A stretch of 5,137 bases of DNA. Source: Crocinitomicaceae bacterium. GTDB taxonomy: Bacteria > Bacteroidota > Bacteroidia > Flavobacteriales_D > Crocinitomicaceae. The stretch lies in contig DQTF01000236.1 of the NCBI GenBank assembly GCA_015662935.1, forward strand, positions 1-5,137, in the 5' to 3' direction. Made by a program: the position numbers and the translations under genes. Shown piece after piece: positions 1-5,137 of this stretch; within the stretch, counting starts at the first letter, position 1; each line of letters opens with the position of its first letter. Below the pieces are notes generated by a model. The model ran no database searches. It was given only the letters and a program-made list of their open reading frames with translations, and was not told where the DNA came from.

Positions 1-261
1 ATTCTCGACAAGAAACTCGGCAGGGCAGAAGGGGAGAATGAAAAACTCATTACTTATGTGCAAGACAGAGCAGGACATGATATGAGGTACGCAATAGATG
101 CAAGCAAACTTGAGAAAGAATTGAATTGGCATCCTTCGTTAAAATTTGAGGAAGGATTAGACATCACCGTTGATTGGTATTTGAACAATGCTGATTGGAT
201 CAACGATGTAACTTCTGGTTCTTACCAAGAATATTACGAGAACATGTACCAAGACCGCTAA
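1..261 (+). CDS. rfbB: dTDP-glucose 4,6-dehydratase, C-terminal fragment (cut by window start)
   Basis: The frame is open from base 1 and ends at TAA 259-261, giving 86 C-terminal residues of a protein that is usually about 350 residues long. The fragment carries the conserved tail of RfbB/RmlB: a GENEKLITYVQDRAGHD-type segment, then RYAIDASKLEKELNW and a closing helix with GLDITVDWYLNN. In the family, RAGHDxRYAID lies in the substrate-binding C-terminal part of this extended short-chain dehydrogenase. The NAD-binding Rossmann fold and catalytic YxxxK lie upstream of the window. The enzyme is cytoplasmic and converts dTDP-glucose to dTDP-4-keto-6-deoxyglucose, the second step toward dTDP-L-rhamnose and related deoxysugars. 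The stop codon directly abuts the ATG of the phosphatase gene, so the two are almost certainly co-transcribed. A GTG at 58 is internal to this frame and is not a real start. A related NDP-sugar dehydratase is the only serious alternative. Confidence 0.93.
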   Translation: MLDKKLGRAEGENEKLITYVQDRAGHDMRYAIDASKLEKELNWHPSLKFEEGLDITVDWYLNNADWINDVTSGSYQEYYENMYQDR

Positions 262-1008
262 ATGGGACTTTTTGACATTTTCAAGAAAAAGGAAATTCTT
301 CCGCCGATAGATTTATCTGTCTTTAAAGTGGATATGCACAGTCATTTGATTCCAGGGATTGATGACGGTTCAAAATCGATGGACGAAACAATCGCCATGC
401 TTGCGAAGTTCGAAAGTTTAGGTTATAAAAAAGTCATCACCACTCCGCACATCATGAGTGATTTTTACAAAAACACACCAGAGATTATTTTGGGAGGTTT
501 GGAGAGAGTCAGATCAACAGCAAAAGAATTAAATCTCAAAATTGAGATTGGAGCAGCAGCAGAATATTATTTCGATGAGACCTTGTTGGAGAAGTTGGAG
601 AAAAAAGAAAAGTTGCTCACCTTTGGAGATAACTATGTGCTATTTGAGTTTTCTTTTCATGTAGAACCTCCTCAAATTGAGAAATTATTCTTCGAATTGT
701 TATCCCAAGGTTACAAACCAGTACTTGCTCATTTTGAACGTTATATGTTTTTGTTAAATTCTCCGGAGAAAGCAACTGAATGGAGAAAGCAAGGCATCAA
801 TATCCAAATGAATTTTAATTCTCTTGGAGGACATTACGGCCCTGAAGTTCAAAAGCAAGCCGAATGGTTGGTCGATAATCAGCAAATAGATTTCGTTGCA
901 ACAGATTGCCACAGAATGGACCATCTAATGATTTTGGAAAACAATTTAACGAGGACCTATTTTCATAAGTTGTTGGAATTAGATTTGAAGAATGGGGAGT
1001 TAGGTTAG
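262..1008 (+). CDS. CpsB/CapC (YwqE-like) tyrosine-protein phosphatase, PHP fold
   Basis: This 248-residue cytoplasmic protein matches the manganese-dependent PHP-type phosphotyrosine phosphatases (CpsB, CapC, YwqE), which are often misannotated as histidinol phosphatase. Metal-ligand motifs appear in the expected order: DMHSHLIPGIDDG (H26, H28, D34/D35), TTPH (H63), AAAEYY (E101), LAHFERY (H157, E159, R160) and ATDCHR (D215, H217). All key ligands are present and the length is normal. The first 20 residues (MGLFDIFKKK...) form a Lys-rich lead-in of the kind commonly seen in Bacteroidota homologues. In characterised members the substrate is the tyrosine-rich tail of a BY-kinase (Wzc/CpsD type) that controls chain length and export of capsule or exopolysaccharide; no kinase gene is visible here. 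The start is chosen because ATG 262 follows the rfbB stop with no gap. There is no clear Shine-Dalgarno sequence, so translation may be coupled to rfbB. Family assignment is secure; the exact substrate is inferred. Confidence 0.93.
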   Translation: MGLFDIFKKKEILPPIDLSVFKVDMHSHLIPGIDDGSKSMDETIAMLAKFESLGYKKVITTPHIMSDFYKNTPEIILGGLERVRSTAKELNLKIEIGAAAEYYFDETLLEKLEKKEKLLTFGDNYVLFEFSFHVEPPQIEKLFFELLSQGYKPVLAHFERYMFLLNSPEKATEWRKQGINIQMNFNSLGGHYGPEVQKQAEWLVDNQQIDFVATDCHRMDHLMILENNLTRTYFHKLLELDLKNGELG

Positions 1009-1069
1009 TTGTGAGAATTGATATATCTTATAGCAAATCTAAAGTGAGAAATTAAATACAATACCAATA

Positions 1070-1414
1070 ATGGACACAGAAAACAATCACAAGAACAAGC
1101 CTACTGACAAGCCGAATATTAAGGATGGTCAAGAAGAGAAAGTGTCTCCTAAAAAAATTAAGAGACAAGCTACTCAAGAGCAACTCGATCATCCTTTACA
1201 TGGGGTGAAACTAGCGGGAATATTAGAAAGTCTAGTAGAACATTATGGTTGGAAATACCTGGCAGATGAAGTTAATATCCTTTGTTTCAAGATTAATCCT
1301 ACAATGAAAGTAAGTCTAAAATTTTTAAGAAAATTTAAGTGGGCTAGAGAGCATGTGGAGGATATCTATATGGACATGTTGGAAGACGGAGTAGTTCCAA
1401 AGAGAAAAGATTAA
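1070..1414 (+). CDS. VF530-family (DUF2132) small protein with charged N-terminal extension
   Basis: This 114-residue protein has two parts. Residues 1-38 are a low-complexity segment rich in Lys, Asn, Asp and Glu (with PKKIKR at 27-32) that is probably disordered. Residues 40-104 are a full VF530/DUF2132 domain: HPLHGVKL (41-48), VEHYGW (56-61) and CFKINPTMKVSLKFLRKFKWAR (72-93), closing with a VEDIYMDML helix. The family is named for a Vibrio fischeri protein of known structure and is often labelled DNA-binding, but its biological role is not established. Most homologues I know of are little more than the domain, so the N-terminal extension is the odd part. It could raise nucleic-acid affinity; that is inference. 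The gene lies 61 bases after the phosphatase stop, preceded by an A-rich leader, and may have its own promoter. Domain assignment is confident; function is not. Confidence 0.88.
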   Translation: MDTENNHKNKPTDKPNIKDGQEEKVSPKKIKRQATQEQLDHPLHGVKLAGILESLVEHYGWKYLADEVNILCFKINPTMKVSLKFLRKFKWAREHVEDIYMDMLEDGVVPKRKD

Positions 1415-1448
1415 AACTGATGATTCTCAAGGTTAAAATAAATGACCG

Positions 1449-1529
1449 TCAAATCTTTATTTGGCTAAGATCTAAGCCGAATAGTAAGCGTATTTTAACT
1501 TTTCTTATACTAACTGTTCTCAAATCTTT
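1449..1529 (+). repeat. two direct copies of TCAAATCTTT
   Basis: The 10-mer occurs at 1449-1458 and 1520-1529 in the spacer before the tfoX remnant, 71 bases apart. A 9-base match lies at 1745-1753, inside the 3' end of the luxE-like gene and just beyond the break in tfoX homology. In AT-rich DNA this can be chance. It is listed because the copies flank a suspected rearrangement and could be operator half-sites. Confidence 0.25.
1457..1484 (+). terminator. stem-loop after the VF530 gene, weak terminator candidate
   Basis: Arms TTATTTGGCT (1457-1466) and AGCCGAATAG (1475-1484) can form ten pairs as RNA, including two G-U wobbles, around the 8-base loop AAGATCTA. It begins 43 bases after the VF530 stop codon. 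The following sequence is AT-rich (TATTTTAACTTTTC at 1491-1504) but has no U tract directly after the stem, so this is not a textbook intrinsic terminator. It could instead be a structured leader of the tfoX-like gene or a protein-binding inverted repeat. The pairing is seen in the sequence; the function is a guess. Confidence 0.35.
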
Positions 1530-1553
1530 CGCGGACGTATTTAAAACTAAACC

Positions 1554-1808
1554 ATGCCTTACGACCAATATCTCGCAGAAAGAATTGAAAATGCATTGCA
1601 TTCCATGCAGCTCAATTTTTCAACTAAAAAAATGATGGGAGGTTTACTTTTTATGGTCAATGATAAAATGTTCTGTGGCATCTATTATACTTACCCCATC
1701 CACTTTACCCAATCAACAAATTACAACCTCTTACATCACTATTGTCAAATCTTCCAAGAATCTCAAAGCCACCAGTTACTCTTTTTCCAAGATCTTGCGT
1801 CGCAATAA
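1554..1808 (+). pseudogene. truncated TfoX/Sxy N-terminal-domain protein
   Basis: Residues 1-43 match the start of TfoX_N-domain proteins: MPYDQYLAERI at the N-terminus, then KKMMGGLLFMVNDKMFCGI at 25-43, the best conserved stretch of this family. Homologues continue with a segment like (V/K)xDxLMARVGPE and reach about 100-115 residues. Here similarity stops near base 1682 and the frame continues with an unrelated tail (YYTYPIHFTQSTN...) to TAA 1806-1808. From 1705 onward that tail is simply the antisense of the luxE-like gene. About 60% of the domain is therefore missing, and no continuation appears in other frames downstream. TfoX/Sxy proteins regulate natural competence in Gammaproteobacteria, while stand-alone TfoX_N proteins in Bacteroidota have no known role. 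I treat this as a non-functional remnant. The alternative is an 84-residue protein with a novel tail. Confidence 0.72.
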
Positions 1809-2670
1809 ATGAGCAACTGTAAATGTTTGCTAAATCAATCACGTTAATTCCACCTGTTTTGCCATTCAAGCAATAAGAAAATGGATCATTTGTTTCTCTA
1901 ATAAGTACTTTTAAAATTGATGAATCTTTAAATAAGCCGTTCTCCTTGCTATATGCTTGAGAAAGTAATTCTGTCATTCCGTATTCAGAAGAAATGTTTG
2001 GGCAATTTAACCCTGCCTTTAAGACAGCGTGCATTTCGTTTTTAGTCATCTCCTTTCTACGTCCTTTCATGCCTCCAGTTTCAATTATAGTCGCTCGAGA
2101 TAAGTCAACTTTCTTTTCTGCTAAATCCAGGAGCGCATACGAAACTCCAAAAATGACAACTTGCTTGTCTTCTTTCAATGCTTTTTGATAACTGTCCAGT
2201 AATGCATCTTCTTCTCCAAGAATGAAACCTGAAAGTGAATTGTCAGTTTGCTCTATGAGGTGATTTACCATATAAACCAAGCTCGACTCTCCTTGCTCTA
2301 AATAGTTGGGTAACAAAGCGAGAATAACTTGTTCTTTCGGGTTGCCTATTTGATTTTGATAGTGATAATCAAAAGAAGCTTCGTACAATTTTAAATCTGC
2401 GACTAGATGCGAACTCTTAATTCCTCCAGTGCCACTACTTTTGAAGACTTGTTGTGACTCTTTCTCTTTAGAAATAATGGAATGCGTTTTAAAAAATTCT
2501 ATCGGCAAAAAAGGAATTTCTTTGATGCTGGTTGGTGTTTTCCAATTCAGTTGATGCACAAAATCGCGATATACTTTACAGTGCTCAATCTGATAGGCAT
2601 AAACCTCTAACGCCACTTTTTCAAAGTCTTCGTCAGATGCTATCGAGAAAATTTTGTTTATCGAATTCAT
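1705..2670 (-). CDS. LuxE/PaaK-family acyl-protein synthetase-like acyltransferase
   Basis: This 321-residue protein belongs to the LuxE branch of the adenylate-forming superfamily. Visible landmarks are IPFLPIEFFKTHSI (52-65), the phosphate-binding loop FKSSGTGG (76-83), ETGGMKGRRKEM (197-208), EYGMTELLSQAY (229-240, the adenylation YGMTE motif) and the C-terminal GRFDNSDVRGCNLL, which marks a natural end. In bioluminescent bacteria LuxE activates a fatty acid as acyl-AMP and passes it to LuxC via its own cysteine. No luxC or luciferase gene lies here, so the substrate is unknown. At 321 residues it is shorter than LuxE (about 370) and lacks the extra C-terminal subdomain of PaaK ligases. 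No signal peptide is seen, so it is likely cytoplasmic. It starts 31 bases after nupG on the same strand and is probably the last gene of that operon. Its 3' end overlaps the open frame of the tfoX remnant. Confidence 0.83.
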   Translation of the reverse strand: MNSINKIFSIASDEDFEKVALEVYAYQIEHCKVYRDFVHQLNWKTPTSIKEIPFLPIEFFKTHSIISKEKESQQVFKSSGTGGIKSSHLVADLKLYEASFDYHYQNQIGNPKEQVILALLPNYLEQGESSLVYMVNHLIEQTDNSLSGFILGEEDALLDSYQKALKEDKQVVIFGVSYALLDLAEKKVDLSRATIIETGGMKGRRKEMTKNEMHAVLKAGLNCPNISSEYGMTELLSQAYSKENGLFKDSSILKVLIRETNDPFSYCLNGKTGGINVIDLANIYSCSFIATQDLGKRVTGGFEILGRFDNSDVRGCNLLIG

Positions 2671-2701
2671 TATATGCTATAACACTATACATTATCCGTT
2701 A

Positions 2702-3943
2702 CTAATGTTTCATTTCCAGTTCTTCATTCTGATCGTGCTTGTACTTGAAGATTAAAGCAAAAAGAATAGTAACAACTAAAGCGTATCCTGCAAATATAAG
2801 CCAAATTGATTCCCAATCTTTCGTTCCTTCTGTTGTGTATAGGTCAACAATATAACCACTACCGATACTTCCAATGATAGCTCCGAGTCCATTTGTCATT
2901 AACATAAATAATCCCTGTGCACTAGAACGAATAGAAGAATCGGATTCTTTCTCTACGAAAAGCGAACCTGATATGTTGAAAAAGTCGAATGCCATTCCGT
3001 AAATAATCATGGAGAGGGTTAAGAAAATAAATCCAGCTCCAGGATCACCAATTCCAAAAAGAGCAAAACGTAAAACCCATGCGACCATACTCATCAGCAT
3101 CACTTTTTTGATTCCAAATCTTTTCAAGAAATAGGGAATAGCGAGAATAAAGAGGGTTTCTGAAATCATCGATAAAGAAATAAACATCAATGAGTGCTCA
3201 ACAGCAAAATATTCATCAAATTTAGGCGCAAAGTCTCTCAAGAAACCATCTCCCCACATGTTTGATATTTGCAAAACACAACCCAACAGCATAGAGAAAA
3301 CAAAAAAGATGGCCATTTTCTTCTTCTTAAAAAGGACAAAAGCATCTAATCCAAATTGTTGTGCAAGCGTTTTTTTCTCGGAAGACTTTGAAGGCGGCAC
3401 AGCTGGTAAGGTGAAAGCGTAGATGCCTAAAATAATTGAAGCAACAGCACTTACATAAAACTGATTCGGTGTGACGCCCCAGTCTGATAAATCAACAAAC
3501 CAAACAGCAAGAATAAAACCAACCGTTCCCCAAACACGAATCGGTGGAAATACTTTAACAATGTCAAATTTTTCTTTTTCTAAAACAGCATAAGATACTG
3601 CATTATCTAAAGCGATAGTTGGCATGTAAAACATAGAAACTAAAAATATAATTGGATAGAATGATGCAAAATCCGTCACATTTGCAAGTGCAATGAGGCA
3701 TCCTCCTAAAATTAGATGACTGACTCCAAGAACTCTTTCTGCGTTCATCCATTTATCAGCAACAATCCCTAGAATAGCAGGCATAAATAAAGAGGCAAAC
3801 CCCATTGTTCCATATGCTGCTCCAATTTGCAAGCCAGAGAAACCTAATGTTACATACATGTAACTACCAGCAGAAAGCAACCAAGCTCCCCACGTAAAGA
3901 ATTGCAAAAAATTTAAAATCTTCAATTTTAATTTGGTCCCCAT
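2702..3943 (-). CDS. nupG: NupG-type nucleoside:H+ symporter (MFS)
   Basis: This 413-residue inner-membrane protein is close in length to E. coli NupG (418) and resembles it along its whole length. Shared landmarks are LKLKILNFLQFFTWGAWL at the N-terminus, PAILGIVADKW (55-65, the MFS loop 2-3 motif), FPPIRVWGT (132-140), GLDAFVLFKKKKMAIFFVFSMLLG before the second half, SETLFILAIPYFL, FDFFNISGSLFVEKE (319-332) and the closing WLIFAGYALV helix followed by FKYKH. About twelve hydrophobic helices in two halves can be read, separated by a charged loop near residues 185-210. The family imports purine and pyrimidine nucleosides using the proton gradient. The ATG start aligns with the E. coli protein. 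The gene follows the bifunctional nuclease by 33 bases, so salvage of nucleic-acid breakdown products is a tempting but unproven link. Exact nucleoside preference cannot be read from the sequence. Confidence 0.93.
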   Translation of the reverse strand: MGTKLKLKILNFLQFFTWGAWLLSAGSYMYVTLGFSGLQIGAAYGTMGFASLFMPAILGIVADKWMNAERVLGVSHLILGGCLIALANVTDFASFYPIIFLVSMFYMPTIALDNAVSYAVLEKEKFDIVKVFPPIRVWGTVGFILAVWFVDLSDWGVTPNQFYVSAVASIILGIYAFTLPAVPPSKSSEKKTLAQQFGLDAFVLFKKKKMAIFFVFSMLLGCVLQISNMWGDGFLRDFAPKFDEYFAVEHSLMFISLSMISETLFILAIPYFLKRFGIKKVMLMSMVAWVLRFALFGIGDPGAGFIFLTLSMIIYGMAFDFFNISGSLFVEKESDSSIRSSAQGLFMLMTNGLGAIIGSIGSGYIVDLYTTEGTKDWESIWLIFAGYALVVTILFALIFKYKHDQNEELEMKH

Positions 3944-3976
3944 AGTTGTAGTTTACTAGTTGTAATAAAAAGCTAG

Positions 3977-4564
3977 TTACGCTTTTCGTTTTTTAATCTC
4001 ATCACGAATTTTTGAAGCCAATTCATAATCTTCATTCTCAATAGCTGTATTGAGTTGTTCTTCTAAATCTTCAACACTTTGTGATTCAATCGTTTCTTTT
4101 TCCTCGGTCTCTTCCGCCAACTCACTCATAAACTCATCTTCTTCCATCTCTGTTTCATCCAAAAGAATACCTGCGCTTGCTAAAATGTCTTCAGAAGTAT
4201 AGATTGGACACTCAAATCGCACACCAATCGCAATTGCATCAGAAGTTCTGGCATCAATTTCTGTGGTTTCTCCGTCCTTCTCGCAAATTAATTTAGAATA
4301 GAAAATACCTTCTTCTAATTTGTAAATAAGAACTTCGACCACCTTAATGGCGTACGAAACAGCAAAATTTTTGAATAAATCATGTGTCAATGGACGAGTA
4401 GGAGTCATTTTTTCTAACTCAATTGCAATTGCTTGCGCTTCAAAACCACCAATGATAATTGGTAAGCGTCGACTTCCTTTAGCCTCAGATAAAACCAGTG
4501 CATACGCGCCAGATTGAGTTTGGCTGTAAGATAATCCTACGATTTCTAGTTTTATTTTGTCCAT
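3977..4564 (-). CDS. bifunctional nuclease family protein (DUF151) with C-terminal UVR motif
   Basis: This 195-residue protein has three parts. Residues 1-130 are a DUF151/bifunctional nuclease domain, with RRLPIIIGGFEAQAIAIELE (32-51), RPLTHDL (57-63) and DARTSDAIAIGVR (104-116), the usual conserved blocks. Residues 134-160 are a strongly acidic linker (DETEMEEDEF, EETEEKE). Residues 162-195 are a UVR motif (LEEQLNTAIENEDYELASKIRDEIKKRK), a helical hairpin used by UvrB, UvrC and Clp/McsA-type proteins for partner contact. The nuclease label comes from plant and archaeal homologues; DNase/RNase activity of the bacterial proteins is little tested. No signal peptide is present, so it is probably cytoplasmic. 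The ATG at 4564 lies only 20 bases after a terminator-like hairpin, so either its promoter overlaps that region or it depends on readthrough from etfA. nupG follows after 33 bases. Confidence 0.92.
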   Translation of the reverse strand: MDKIKLEIVGLSYSQTQSGAYALVLSEAKGSRRLPIIIGGFEAQAIAIELEKMTPTRPLTHDLFKNFAVSYAIKVVEVLIYKLEEGIFYSKLICEKDGETTEIDARTSDAIAIGVRFECPIYTSEDILASAGILLDETEMEEDEFMSELAEETEEKETIESQSVEDLEEQLNTAIENEDYELASKIRDEIKKRKA

Positions 4565-4584
4565 TCAGGTCGTATTTAAAATAA

Positions 4585-4612
4585 TTGGGGAAGCGAAAAA
4601 TTGCCTCCCCAA
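4585..4612 (-). terminator. hairpin terminator between etfA and the bifunctional nuclease gene
   Basis: Read on the - strand, TTGGGGAGGC and GCTTCCCCAA form a 10-pair stem with one G-U wobble around the loop AATTTTTC, followed by the T-rich run TTATTTTAAAT. The stem starts 42 bases after the etfA stop codon, so it most likely ends the etf transcript. On the + strand it is also followed by AT-rich sequence, but no + gene needs it. It sits unusually close (20 bases) to the next start codon at 4564. Confidence 0.7.
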
Positions 4613-4654
4613 ATAATTCTTATAGGATAAAATTAATATTTATCTGCAATAATT

Positions 4655-5137
4655 CTAATTAGAAGCCTTAAATTTCTTTACGGCTTCCGTTAATCTTGGA
4701 ATAACTTCAAACGCATCTCCTAAAACTCCGTAGTCCGCAGCTTTGAAAAATGGAGCTTCAGCATCAGTGTTTACAACAACAATTACTTTAGAACCATTAA
4801 CGCCTGCTAGATGTTGAATTGCACCAGAAATTCCAGCAGCAATATATAAGTTGGGACGAATAGCAACACCCGTTTGTCCAACGTGTTCATGGTGAGGTCT
4901 CCAACCAATATCAGCAACAGGTCGAGAACATGCAGTTGCAGCGCCTAATTCTTTAGCAAGGTCTTCAATCATCCCCCAGTTTTCAGGACCTTTTAAACCT
5001 CTCCCGGCAGAAACTACCAATTCAGCTTCTGGTAATGGAATCTCTCCTTCTGGTTTTTTCGTTTCAAGTAATTTAATTTTTGCTTCTCCAGCATTACCAT
5101 TAAAATCTTCAACAGAACAAGCAGAACCTGTTTGCTC
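4655..5137 (-). CDS. etfA: electron transfer flavoprotein subunit alpha, C-terminal part (cut by window end)
   Basis: The frame is open to the window edge, giving 160 C-terminal residues of a protein of about 320. It covers part of the linker (EQTGSACSVEDFNGNAGEAKIKL...) and then the whole FAD-binding domain. Visible landmarks are VVSAGRGLKGPENW, the FAD-contacting SRPVADIGWRPHHEHVGQTG, the family signature NLYIAAGISGAIQHLAG, and VVNTDAEAPFFKAADYGVLGD, ending normally after a short lysine-rich helix at TAG 4655-4657. The alpha subunit pairs with EtfB in a cytoplasmic FAD/AMP-containing heterodimer that takes electrons from acyl-CoA dehydrogenases and passes them to ETF:quinone oxidoreductase. 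etfB is normally directly upstream and would lie outside this window. An ATG/GTG-initiated reading starting at 5020 would be internal; the open frame and family similarity continue beyond it. Confidence 0.95.
   Translation of the reverse strand, partial: EQTGSACSVEDFNGNAGEAKIKLLETKKPEGEIPLPEAELVVSAGRGLKGPENWGMIEDLAKELGAATACSRPVADIGWRPHHEHVGQTGVAIRPNLYIAAGISGAIQHLAGVNGSKVIVVVNTDAEAPFFKAADYGVLGDAFEVIPRLTEAVKKFKASN

Larger units (their letters stand above)
1415..1553. other. 139-base intergenic region before the tfoX remnant
   Basis: No convincing coding sequence was found here. A 71-codon open frame starts at 1420, but its translation shows no recognisable domain and it runs out of frame through the tfoX-like gene. 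The region holds a near-perfect stem-loop (1457-1484), followed by AT-rich sequence and two copies of the 10-mer TCAAATCTTT (1449-1458 and 1520-1529). It must contain either the end of the VF530 transcript, the promoter of the tfoX-like remnant, or both. I could not assign a Bacteroidota-type promoter (TTTG / TAnnTTTG) with confidence. Confidence 0.5.

Noticed and set aside
262..1008. Histidinol phosphatase (HisK-type PHP) as an identity for the phosphatase
   Set aside because: The IPGIDDG, AHFERY and ATDCHR motifs and the position next to rfbB fit the CpsB/YwqE family better. No histidine genes are nearby.
1009..1069. Possible Bacteroidota promoter before the VF530 gene (TTG at 1009, TATAGCAA near 1029)
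   Set aside because: The -7 element does not match TAnnTTTG beyond TA and the spacing is loose. Readthrough from the phosphatase gene explains expression equally well.
1420..1635. 71-codon open frame on the + strand after the VF530 gene
   Set aside because: It has no recognisable domain, and it overlaps the tfoX-like start region in another frame where family similarity is clear. It is most likely a chance frame.
1994..2188. 64-codon + strand open frame inside the luxE-like gene
   Set aside because: It is the antisense shadow of the strongly supported - strand gene and has no similarity of its own.
3944..3976. 8-base direct repeat TACAACTA in the leader before nupG
   Set aside because: It is too short and in AT-rich sequence, with no supporting structure or known regulator.
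4613..4654. Possible - strand promoter for the nuclease operon (TAATTTTA resembles TAnnTTTG)
   Set aside because: No TTTG-type -33 element sits at the required distance, and the stretch is so AT-rich that a partial match means little.
1..5137. Mobile element, CRISPR array, tRNA/rRNA or new defence system
   Set aside because: I saw no transposase or integrase, no terminal inverted repeats, no regularly spaced repeats and no tRNA-like cloverleaf. The tfoX break is the only rearrangement sign and carries no element remnants.

Overview
The window looks like chromosomal DNA of a member of the Bacteroidota, probably a Flavobacteriales-type organism. The evidence is AT-rich sequence, A-rich leaders without clear Shine-Dalgarno sequences, and the type of proteins: a CpsB/YwqE-like PHP phosphatase with a short Lys-rich N-terminus, a DUF151 nuclease with a UVR tail, and a short stand-alone LuxE/PaaK-type protein. 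The taxon is an inference from protein style, not from a marker gene.

Layout. Positions 1-1808 read on the + strand and hold the end of a surface-polysaccharide cluster. This is the C-terminal end of dTDP-glucose 4,6-dehydratase (rfbB, cut by the window edge), followed with zero spacing by a complete CpsB/CapC-type tyrosine-protein phosphatase. Next come a VF530-family (DUF2132) small protein with a charged N-terminal extension, a 139-base spacer with a stem-loop, and a truncated TfoX/Sxy N-terminal domain. Positions 1705-5137 read on the - strand. In transcription order they hold the C-terminal half of electron transfer flavoprotein alpha (etfA, cut by the window edge), a hairpin terminator, a bifunctional nuclease (DUF151 + UVR), a NupG-type nucleoside:H+ symporter, and a LuxE-like acyl-protein synthetase/acyltransferase. 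The last three are 31-33 bases apart and are probably one operon.

How the genes work together. RfbB and the phosphatase belong to nucleotide-sugar supply and to control of polysaccharide export. EtfA is part of the electron carrier that links acyl-CoA dehydrogenases to the respiratory chain. The nuclease, nucleoside transporter and LuxE-like gene share a transcription unit, but no common pathway is obvious.

The most unusual spot is the convergent junction around 1680. The TfoX homology stops after about 43 residues, roughly 20 bases before the stop codon of the oppositely oriented luxE-like gene, and the remaining frame runs antisense into that gene. This looks like the scar of a deletion or rearrangement. 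I found no convincing new defence system, mobile element, CRISPR array or RNA gene.
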